A stretch of DNA of 64,000 nucleotides from Ophioderma brevispina (taxonomy: Eukaryota > Echinodermata > Ophiuroidea > Amphilepidida > Ophiodermatidae), in contig JAMKCH010041490.1 in the NCBI GenBank assembly GCA_023653785.1, positions 1 through 64,000 on the forward strand, read 5' to 3'. Below, in pieces: positions 55,311 to 64,000 of this stretch. The notes below the pieces were generated by a model. The model was not told the DNA's origin and did not search any database. It saw only the letters and a program-made list of their open reading frames with translations. A program made the position numbers and the translations under genes. Numbering within the stretch: position 1 is the first letter of the stretch; every line of letters starts with the position of its first letter.

Positions 55311-57639
55311 TCTCTATAGAAATTTCTGCTCATTTCTGCTAATACATAAAGGAATATGTGGAAGGTACAGTTGTCAGTGGCAGGAACAATTTTGATAAAA
55401 AAAGTTAAAACTGTTTAAGAATTAAAAGGGAAAATATGGGAAAAATTGAGTTTGACATAAAAGCATCAAGAAAGGTGTCATTCCACCAAAGGGGAAACAT
55501 ATTGTTCATTTGATTTCTGACAACAACTTAACACCCATCTGAGATTACAGGTTAGAGTGTGTCTACAGGCCTGCAAATGGTGAAAGTATCTGTGTGCAGG
55601 CCTGCAGTGTTTTATTTTTGTTTAAAGCAGAACTAAATGACAAATGTGTGTATGTTGATGGATGTTGAAGACATACATATCCATAGGCATTTTTACATAT
55701 GTACCTTGTGCATAAAGACACTATGTTGTTTTATTGCCCTGAAGGTTTCTAAACTATTGTAAAGAAGGGGATTACAATTGACACAGCGAGAGCCCTACAT
55801 TTGGTGTATCCAAGAGAGGAAGAACTAAGTGTGTGTGTAAGGTAGTTTATACTGCAGTGGGTACCCATCGTCCCAGTTGTACAAAGTTAGATTGGTCATA
55901 TTAGTAACTTTGAATCACTGCTTGCAAGCCACAAAAATGGGGGTATTCATCTACCTCACAGCTGTTTTAAAATTCTTATTAACTATGACAAAAGGGGAAT
56001 AAAACAAAATATATCAATGGTGACACAGTTTTGACAACTGATTTAGCTTAGATGTTCCACTAGAGCTACATTGCGTGCAAATTTTATAAAATTTCATTGT
56101 GGCTTAATATGAAGTCAGTTTATACAGATCTCTATGGAGAACAGGGTTATAGATGGCACTATAACATACAAATCATGATCTTTGTATGCCTATATGTAAA
56201 GATTCTCACAATTTTTCTGATTTTTACAGGGGTAAAAAGCTCTTATATCCGAATACTTATATCAGTTGTCAAAAGTGTTGCCACCACAGCTTAAAATTGT
56301 CCTAAAAATAAAAGGGAGAACTTCTGTGGGGTCAAAGAGCTGCATTGGCCCCCTTTGTGGGCCAAAGCTTTGTGTGGGAGCAGAATACATGAAGTAGGGA
56401 TATTCATCATATTCCTTTCCCATATCACATATAATGATGAAATCATGTCATGTATTGCAGTGGGCAATATTTTAAGCATTTTGATCAGTGTAATATACTT
56501 ATGACTTATACTTATGATAATATGATCAGTTCATCTACTTTGAAGTGCAAAATAGATGACACCTTTACCTTTCTATGTAAGCTTCAAACAAGGACCTTAA
56601 TAATAATAATAATGGCTCATGGGGTACCTTTGGCATGGAAGTAAAAGTACTCTAGAAGTAAGGATTTGCCTGTGTAGTAGGTACCAAATATGTATACTCT
56701 TGTCATAAGGGGATTTCACATCACTCATCACCTCATTCCTGCATCAAGACATACCTTACCATGTACCTGGTAGAATGTATACTCTGATGAATACCCCTTA
56801 CCCATAAAGTGTGAATGCTGATGTAGAGGGGTGTAGGCACTAGCACAGAGGTCATAAGCAGAGTACACCAGTGACCAATATATATTATGACACACCTAAC
56901 CATAGTGTGTGTTTGCTGAAGTATCTATAAGGGGCTGAAGGCACCAGTACAGAGGTCAGATCAATCACCGTGAGGCACAGGTGATGATGCAGGGGAAAAA
57001 AGTTCCCATAAAAACAGACCATTTCCCTATCTGTATCTGTAGCTATTCTGTTCAACGCTCCAGGTGAAGCCAAACAAAGATAACGAAATAACTTTTTTCC
57101 TTCCAACATCCCCTAAAATGTGCTGTAACAGGTGAGAAAATTCTTCGTGGATAGGCCAAAACAGCCCATCCAGGAATTTTCTCACATTTAACATTTAACT
57201 TTCACAGTATTTTGAAAGGAAAAAGGTTGACTCATGTAGGACTAACCTTGGTTTAAGCCTATGTGTAAAGTTAATCTCCCTTTCAGAATACCAGCCATAA
57301 AGATTTTGTAGCCTTGTTGGCACATTGCCTATGTAGAATTAGCAGCTATGAAGATAGGTGGAGTGGCATGCTATGACTGCAGTGGCACGGAAGAGGCCAT
57401 CAGGTAAATGAAAATATGTCAGACATAATCCTTGACCACAATATAAGTCAAGTTGATGTCACGGGAAGCATTGTCTCAGGATAGTCATTGCAGAAGTGCT
57501 TAAGGCCTGTCTGCAAACTTGTTTGAGCAATAATCAGTCTTGTGTTTTCCTGGATTTTATTCCTGACATCAATTTGACCTTGCTGTGTTTTAGGATGCAG
57601 TTCAAGAAAACATTTAACTCATGTCATTCTTAAGTGTGA
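55311..57639. other. No gene recognised
   Basis: No repeat copy was found. A stretch at 57352-57400 (MKIGGVACYDCSGTEEAIR between TATGTAG and a GTAAAT donor) could be a small exon, but it has no recognised domain. Confidence 0.3.
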
Positions 57640-57780
57640 CTAAAATCTTCTTTCTCTTGCACTTGTACTCACACTCTCTCTCTCTTTTCTCTCTTACTCA
57701 TCCCCAAGCCTCTCTCACCCATCTCGTCCCCTCCTTTTCCTCTACCTCTCTTCCCTTCCATCTCTTCCTCATACTGTTTA
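57640..57780 (+). repeat. Pyrimidine-rich tract, CTCTCT-type
   Basis: About 140 bp of C/T-rich sequence with a pure (CT)n core near 57670-57695. Confidence 0.8.
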
Positions 57781-58211
57781 TGTAATATTTTTGCACAAGC
57801 CTGTGTACCATTTAGTCCTCATCTTCGATACCACTATTCACAGTGCTTAAAATGTTGGCATCATTAGAAGCACTTTTTTTCCTAGTGACATTTGCAAAAA
57901 ATGGGCTGAATTTTTGTTCATTATGATATCATGACACAAGCCAATATATCGGCTGGTATTGTACTGGTAATTTGTACATCAGGTCACACAGTTACAGCTC
58001 ACATTAAAATATTTTATACAATTTATAAGAAATTTTGAAATTGAGGTAGCTTAGTGAAGGTCTTTCATTAAAGATTAGGCGAGTGTGTAGACAAGTCGTT
58101 CCATGTAAGCTTAATGGTTCATCAGTACGATTTGAGGCTGTAGACACATGTTGTGGTCTAAAAACAATATTTTTACTGTTATTCTTAAACAGCTATATAA
58201 TTTAAGGTATA
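57781..58211. other. No gene recognised
   Basis: No exon, RNA or repeat copy was recognised. Confidence 0.4.
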
Positions 58212-58566
58212 TTTAAAGACACTATCAGTGATTTGTCTGTAAGTGCTAAAATAGTTGACATTTGTAGAAATAGCTTAAAAGTGAAAGAGTGTAGAATTCG
58301 AGCATTTTGTTTTTCAACTGAAAAATCTACAGAAAAGGAAGCAAACAGCATTGTTCAAAGATTCCCCCATTCAATTATGTGTTACAGTAAGTGTCTGTAT
58401 GGACAGTAATGACTAAAATACCTGATTTTGTCCTTATTAGGTTGCTTTCAGTCTTAACACTTGTAGGATATGTTGGGATACCTATACATGTTACAGACAT
58501 GCACACAAATTGATTTTTGATGATTTTTTGATTTCTGATTTAGCAAATCACTTCTAGTGCCTTTAA
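58212..58566 (-). mobile_element. Foldback MITE, family F (full length)
   Basis: TTAA-AGACACTATCAGTGATTTG and CAAATCACTTCTAGTGCCT-TTAA. GTGTCTGTATGGACAGTAAT, TACCTGATTTTGTCC and CTATACATGTTACAGACATG are the reverse complement of blocks in 26429-26778. Confidence 0.85.
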
Positions 58567-58591
58567 TCCAATTTTCTGATTATTATGTGAC

Positions 58592-58931
58592 TTAAAGGCA
58601 GACTCAGAGAATTCAAAATATTATTTTTTTGTTATTGTATTACTTAAAGTCACCTAAAATCAAAGATATAGTTGCCTAAAATGCTTAATTCCAAAGTTTT
58701 AGATGAATTGGAGTTTTCGCTTTACTAGAATAGACCCTGATGCTTAGTATAACAGTGTCATAAGATACTGTTTGAAATAAAAATTGTGGTTGTAGAATTT
58801 TATTACGAAGTTGTAATTTTCTATATGAAGGACATCAATTGGAGCTTTGCTATTTCACACATTTAATACATATGTTGATAAGCATTATGTATATGCAAAA
58901 ATCTTCAGAAAATATCTGAGTCAGCCTTTGA
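58592..58931 (+). mobile_element. Foldback MITE, family K (copy 2)
   Basis: TTAA-AGGCAGACTCAGAGA and ATCTGAGTCAGCCT-TTGA. The internal order matches 10706-11072. It lies only 25 bp after the family F element. Confidence 0.8.
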
Positions 58932-58998
58932 GGATACTTGATGTTGTTCTTGGACATTGTTGATAAACATTATCTCCAAACGAAAACTTTTGCTACCT

Positions 58999-59283
58999 AA
59001 ATGCCCATAACCAGTGGGGGGGGAGCCCCAAATTTCAAAAGGCAGCCATAACCCATAAAAAGGGCTCAAAACGGCCAAAAATGCAATTTTGTGAGCAGAG
59101 CGAGCCCATAATAGGGGGTTTTATGCTATTTGGTCAAAAAAGGTTAATATTTTGGTAAAAAGGTCCACTTTTGCCAAAATCACCCCCCCCCCACCCTTGG
59201 GGGGGGGAGGGGAAAATTTTTGGGAAGAAGTCCCCTTTTGAGAAAAATTTGCCCCTCCCCAAAAAATCCTGGTTACAGGCCTG
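58999..59283. repeat. G-run/C-run dispersed repeat
   Basis: It begins CATAACCAGTGGGGGGG and ends CCTGGTTACAGGCCTGG, so the ends carry inverted AACCAG/CTGGTT. It has paired C and G homopolymers near 59183-59215. Unclassified. Confidence 0.5.
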
Positions 59284-59919
59284 GCTTCCTCACATCTCAC
59301 AGTGAGCAGTCTTTAACAAATGCCTGGGTGCATGCAATGATGAATAGGGCAGTATTATGCCCTTAACCCAAAACCACAATGCCCAAGCAACAGAGTCACA
59401 CTATTGTAGCAAAAACATAGTGCATGTATTAGCCTAAAAGTAACAACAAATCCACAAAGTCTACCAACTTATAATATTGCCTCAGTCACACTGATGAAAG
59501 CAAATTGCTTTGAATTGCCTAGCTGTTTAAGAATATCAGAATATCAAAGAATTCAGAACAATATTTATAACTGTATTTTTGTTACCTCATATGATTGATT
59601 TTTAGAATCAGGGTGTTTATAGTTGGTTCAGGTAAATATGAGTTTGATATATTTGATGTATATTATGTTTTTGTTTTGTTTGTTGAGTTGAGAGGTGACC
59701 ATTTCTGGCCATTTGGCCTTTCTGTTGTCTGCTCATTCATTGTATTTTGCATCTCTATTTTGTTTCTCTGTGTATTTTAGATGATATGGAAATAAAACAA
59801 TGGCAAAGAAAAATCTGGCTGCTATATTGACTGTAAGCATTGTCATGTCGATGACTGCTACTTATGAATATGAAATAACTGTATTTGTTTTCTTTCAATT
59901 ACCACAATCCATATCAACT
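59284..59919. other. No gene recognised
   Basis: No exon or repeat copy was recognised. The ORF at 59595-59780 is hydrophobic and AT-driven. Confidence 0.4.
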
Positions 59920-60745
59920 TACTTACTTACTCCGTAGACATCTGTCGGACTGTAGTGATGGCTTTCCAGAGGGGTCTTTCAGTCATGAGGCTGCTGATTT
60001 CATTTGGTTGAAGCTGAGTATCTTTGCATAGCACATCAACAAAAGTAGTCATTGGACGCCCCATCTTTCTCTTTCCTTGAGTAGGCTGCCATAGAATCAG
60101 CTTTGCTACTGGTTGTGTAGTTGATCTTTTGTAGTGGCCAGCAAATTGAAGCCTTTGCCTTCTTATTGTTGTTGTAAGTTTAGGCAGTTGTCCATAGAGT
60201 TTACTCTTTGTTGTGTGACTCTTCCAGTTGATGTTAAGTGCTGCCCTAAGGAGCCTGGTGTAACATCCATCAAGGATTTTACTTAATTTTGTTGTCAAAG
60301 TCCAGGTTTCTACACCATAGAGAAGGACACTTTCAACTGTTGCCTGGAAAAGTTTGATCTTAGTATCTCTTGATAAATTAGACTGCCAGATCTTATTTAA
60401 CTTATTAGATGCTTTCCAAGCCATAGCTATTCTGACTCTGACATCTTGTTCGCTGCATCTGACCCATGAACCAAGATATTTGAAGTCATTACTATTTCTA
60501 GTTGACTGTCATCCTGTGTTTTCATTTGGATGTCATCTTGAATAAATACCATACATTTGGTTTTGATGAATTCATATGCAGGCCAACTTTCATAACTGCT
60601 AGTTATACTCGCTCCAGGAGTTCTTGTGCTAGGAGCGTGGTGTCAGAAATCAATGCTATGTCATCAGCAAAGTCAAAGTCCTTATCAAAAACACTGCTTA
60701 ATAACCTACTGGAGCCTATAACATACACAAGGAATGTAAGTTAAC
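59920..60745 (-). mobile_element. Non-LTR retrotransposon fragment, catalytic box to C terminus
   Basis: On the minus strand, from the right: FLVYVIGSSRLLSSVFDKDF, then DFADDIALISDTTLLAQELL (FADD catalytic box at 60671-60660), a short damaged stretch with stops, and FKYLGSWV. Then comes a 165-codon open frame, MAWKASNKLNKIWQSNLSRD, TKIKLFQATVESVLLYGVET and TRLLRAALNINW, followed by RRQRLQFAGHYKR and GKRKMGRPMTTFVD. This is the RT thumb and C-terminal region of RTE-like or similar endonuclease-reverse transcriptases. The 5' part is missing and the frame is broken, so it is inactive. Confidence 0.9.
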
Positions 60746-60747
60746 CC

Positions 60748-61010
60748 TAATGCCACATCTGTTTCTAGCATCACACCTCCCAGAAGGGAGTGAAGGAATG
60801 AGGGAAGAGAGGAAGAAGAAAAGTCACAAATTCAAGTCGGTCTTGAGCCAGGGCCCCTCAGGCCTCAGTCCCATGACCAGCGATACCACGCTACAATGGT
60901 GTCCCTGTCCCGGCCAGCGATTTTGTATCCATATGTGTCTTCATTTTGATGATGTCATCGCTACATCCTGGACTTAATGCATTTTTCTCACTCATTGATG
61001 TGGGATTTTG
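60748..61010 (-). repeat. Dispersed repeat, possible SINE (copy 2)
   Basis: Shares its block order with 14345-14600 and abuts the retrotransposon fragment. The B-box-like part is degraded (AATTCAAGTC). Confidence 0.55.
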
Positions 61011-61961
61011 TGAGATTTGGTGGTCTTATGGTTTTAAATTTGAAGGAAAAATAAAAACCAAAACAGAGAATGCTAAACCTGTTATTTAATCTTGAAGTCA
61101 AATGAAGGCTAACTACTTAGTACTTATTACTTATCTACCTTAAAGCAAACATGTTAGAAATTTGCTTTATGTAGGTTGGATTGTGATAATTTCTGTATTC
61201 AAGTGTCATTACTTTAAACCATAAACATTTATGCACTATGGCTAGAGAAGCTTACTGTCACAGTTATTGGTTATTACTTTATTCAAGCCTCCTTAATGGA
61301 TTTGCACATAGCAATGACTTTGAGTTTGATAACTCCAAACAGTATAATGCTTTATAGGAAAAAAGGAGATAAAAATGAAACTGTATTGTGGCTCTACCTG
61401 GTTCTATTTTCTATCCAAATTGAAATACAAAATGACAAGGTTTGAAGTGACTTAGATGTTAACACAAGAAAATTAAAAAAAATAATGGTGTGACCTCAAA
61501 ATAATTGCAACAGAAATGATTTTGGTGTTGTTATACTTAGAAATGATGAGAGAATAACTATCACGAGTATAAGTAGCGGTAGAACTGTTCCTTTGAGGGG
61601 GAAAGTTTGTATGGGGAAAATTAAAGTAGTTATATTGTACTGAAATCAATACACATTTTGGCATGTCCTAAGGATTAAAAAAGGTTATAGTTTTCCCTAT
61701 CTTGGGTTTAGTTTAATAGTTATAGACACTCCAGTTTCAAGGTCATCCTGGGGTAACATTTCAGAATGCTCTGATTCTTTCAAAGTAATCTTCATAGCCT
61801 CTAAATTTTCATATAGTCCCAAAGGACAGGAGCTAATACTTTGCCTCATTTCAACGCATTTGGTCATGTAATTGAGTGCAAAATGTAACATGGTCTACAC
61901 ATCCTATGGGTCATTAACGCTTGCCATCTAATTTACATCTAAAATGTCAAATGCATATAAA
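61011..61961. other. No gene recognised
   Basis: No exon or repeat copy was recognised. Confidence 0.4.
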
Positions 61962-62330
61962 ATACTGTGTGTGTTCCTAATAACGCCCCTGCTCTAATAA
62001 ACGACCCCCTACATTTTGGATAAAACAATTCAAGAAAATGAGTTAAGCTTACCTAAATCACATGATTTAATGACCAGGACTGTCGTAATCCATATTATAC
62101 TAATCGCGTTTGTGCACAGTTGTAATGTTTATTAGCATGGAACTTTGACCTTGTGAGGTGCGAAATAGCGTCCCCCTGCTCGGTCGCTTGTATTATTGAA
62201 ATCGGCAAATAAGCGTGTGGTAAGGTGATTTTTGCGGGATTTTTTGACTTTCCATTTTGACTGTAATAAACGCCCTCACCTTTTGAAAAATGCACCTGCC
62301 CCCAGGGCGATTATTAGGAACAATACGGTA
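61962..62330. mobile_element. TIR element with TTCCTAATAA ends (about 369 bp)
   Basis: ATACTGTGTGTGTTCCTAAT-AACGCC on the left and GGGCGATTATTAGGAACAAT-ACGGTA on the right are inverted. Further AATAAACG(A/C)CC words near both ends pair. It looks like a non-autonomous DNA transposon. Confidence 0.75.
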
Positions 62331-62569
62331 TCCATTTTTTTGTTAGGATATGACCAACAAACATTTGAACTAGTTTCGTCGTCAGAAATCGAGCAACTCT
62401 GAAAGGATTCCCCAGTTTGACCTTGAACGTTAGAGCCTATAATCCTGAAAATAATGACAGTAATATAAAGTTTTTAATATCCTCATTACCAGACATAGGT
62501 TTGGTGTATGTTTTCAAACAATTATACCTCTTTTACTTTTACTCTCGAACATCTTGATAAAACAATAGC
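62331..62569. other. No gene recognised
   Basis: No exon or repeat copy was recognised. Confidence 0.4.
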
Positions 62570-64000
62570 TTTTGAACTCATTTAGCATATAGCTCTTGGT
62601 TGTTCAGGTTAACATGTAGCTCTTAAGTTTGTTCCCTTAACTCTTAGTTCTTGAATGTTAGTTACATCAAGAACAGATAGCTGCTGCCAATCGCCTTAAC
62701 TCCAGAGAATTTTCTTAAACAAAGTCCAACCTCTTGAACCAGTCTCTAAGGAGCTTAAGAGAGTCTCCTTGTGGAAAGAGACGTGCCATCAACCAAGTAA
62801 CATCTATTGTTATTGAACCTGGTAGCATCTCCCACTTAGCTGTACTTTCCACATGGGCTGAATGGTGATGCCTCAACAGATTGAGAACCAAACTAGCCGA
62901 TCTAAGGTTTCCGTTCAAAGTGGGGCTACCTGGAAGCAGATCAGGACACTACATGTGGTTGTGGAACAGACCACAGCCATGGAACATCTCTTGGTCTGCC
63001 CCATTTCTGGAGCAACAGTGCACAAACAAGGACCTTGCGGAATTCAGTGAAGCAGCCATATGTTGCACTCATCCTGGCTTGAATCAATTTGAGAACCTCA
63101 GTGTTTGGACACGATAAGAAGAGAAGTTCACATCAAGGTCTCGAATCTCCAGGTTACAATGTAGCTCTGAATTGCCAGGTCATATCCAACTCTTGATTGT
63201 CCAGGTAAACATCTAGCTCTTGAATTTTTGGGTTGAAGCATGTAGCTCCGAAGGTATTCGTTTAAAACTCAAAGTTCATTGAATGTTATAAAATCAAGGG
63301 CTCAAATCTCCAGGTACAATGTAAGCTCTTAATATCCGGTTATATCAAACTCTTGATTGTCCGGTAGCATCTAGTTCTTGAATTTTCAGGTTAACATGTA
63401 GCTCTTGAAATGAATAACTTAGAATGTAGCTCTTGTTGTCCAGCCTTGTCGGGTAACATTTACTAGCTCTTGAAAGTTCAGGTTAATGTAGACTAAGGGG
63501 CGTGGAACAAATAACCAACTGTATAACAAATTCTGTTGTCCCCATCGAGGGGGCTAAGGGAAAACCAATGTAATTCATAAAAAATTAAATTTAATCCAAT
63601 ACTCTGTCCGTTCCCGCACATAAACTGGCACATTTTCTAAAATAAATAAAATTCCCTCAATTTCTTTTCCCCAATATCAAGACCAATATGTATAGACGTC
63701 ATTCAGCAACATGACTAAAGATATTAAAATGGGCCCCGGTAAATGTGGGGCCATTGTTTAGAGCCGGTGTTGCCACCTCCACGACTTCGGGTTGAGTGAC
63801 AATACCCGTCCTCTTTCACAATAACTAACCAGTTCACATTATAATATAAGTCGTTGACACTAAATTTCTTCTGAAAACGCGTAAATGATAGAATGAAGTT
63901 CAGCAAGAAGTTACGGAGTATCATGTAGCTCACTCTTGAATTTTGCAGGGTTTTCATGTAGCTCTTGAATTTCGGGTTAAACATGTAGCTCTTGATATTC
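62570..64000. repeat. Degenerate minisatellite, CATGTAGCTCTTGAATTTTC type, running off the window
   Basis: Blocks at 62580-62680, 63120-63495 and 63920-64000 are built from variants of GTAGCTCTTGAA, TTTTCAGGTTAACA and ACTCTTGATTGTCC, each about 25-30 bp. The array continues past the right edge. Its blocks are separated by the LINE fragment at 62850 and by unrelated DNA at 63500-63910, which contains a family D-like scrap near 63625. Confidence 0.75.
62850..63115 (+). mobile_element. Non-LTR retrotransposon C-terminal fragment
   Basis: Across two frames: LNRLRTKLADLRFP, then EQTTAMEHLLVCP, then EQQCTNKDLAEFSEAAIC. The order 'N-R-L-R-T', 'EQT-EH-L-CP', and a D-L-A-E tail matches the last part of many LINE polyproteins, where a zinc-knuckle-like C..C...H....C sits after the RT domain. 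The cysteine cluster itself is frameshifted. Inactive. Confidence 0.55.

Noticed and set aside
57352..57404. Small exon reading AMKIGGVACYDCSGTEEAIR before a GTAAAT donor
   Set aside because: Too short, with a weak acceptor and no recognisable homology.
1..64000. CRISPR array, bacterial operon or plasmid features
   Set aside because: The tandem repeats here have no uniform unique spacers, and the gene structure is clearly eukaryotic with introns and poly(A) signals.

Overview
This is AT-rich eukaryotic DNA, most likely from a marine invertebrate; a deuterostome such as a hemichordate, echinoderm or lancelet would fit. The basis is one spliced gene with clean splice junctions and a poly(A) signal, several non-LTR retrotransposon remnants, tRNA-derived repeats and many short foldback transposons. 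There are no operons, and nothing looks bacterial. The taxonomic guess is inference only.

Genes are sparse. The best-supported one is on the plus strand at about 3.0-8.0 kb: a possible half-sushi exon (3064-3171), a strong exon encoding a transmembrane segment and a cytoplasmic tail with an LPSY motif (6202-6873), and a short last exon (7902-7948) followed by AATAAA at 8001. All joins are phase 1. Weaker minus-strand candidates are a signal-anchor-like ORF (15233-15701), a WWE-like fragment (26131-26307), an exon-like ORF with a membrane helix (27745-27910), and a CpG-rich block with two consecutive GTAAGT donors (about 40.03-41.5 kb). Almost all other ORFs are chance readings through repeats.

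Mobile DNA dominates. Non-LTR retrotransposon pieces lie at 15.96-17.96 kb (minus; GVFQGDPLSP and FADD motifs), 36.95-37.59 kb (plus; CR1/L2-like 3' end), 59.92-60.75 kb (minus; FADD to the C terminus) and 62.85-63.12 kb (plus; C terminus only). There is a tRNA-type SINE at 23.9-24.2 kb and a tRNA-Thr-like repeat in two copies (28.4-28.6 and 34.87-35.05 kb).

The most striking content is a set of foldback (MITE-like) families, labelled A, B, C, D, F, G, H, I and K here. They differ internally but nearly all have the form TTAA-AG...CT-TTAA, and they sit next to or inside one another. One pair of copies gives an occupied/empty site comparison supporting TTAA as the insertion target. A further element (E) ends at each side in a 24-bp palindrome and is nested in family D. 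Tandem structures include a 4 x 136 bp array (19.6-20.2 kb), a 3 x 178 bp array (33.5-34.1 kb), an array of alternating inverted repeats (49.9-50.4 kb), a G-rich block (42.3-42.8 kb), a 21-bp minisatellite split by a hAT-like element (52.3-52.9 kb), and a degenerate TAGCTCTTGAA array running off the right end (62.6-64.0 kb).

All coordinates of repeats are by eye and may be off by a few bases; relationships between copies were judged by reading, not by alignment software.
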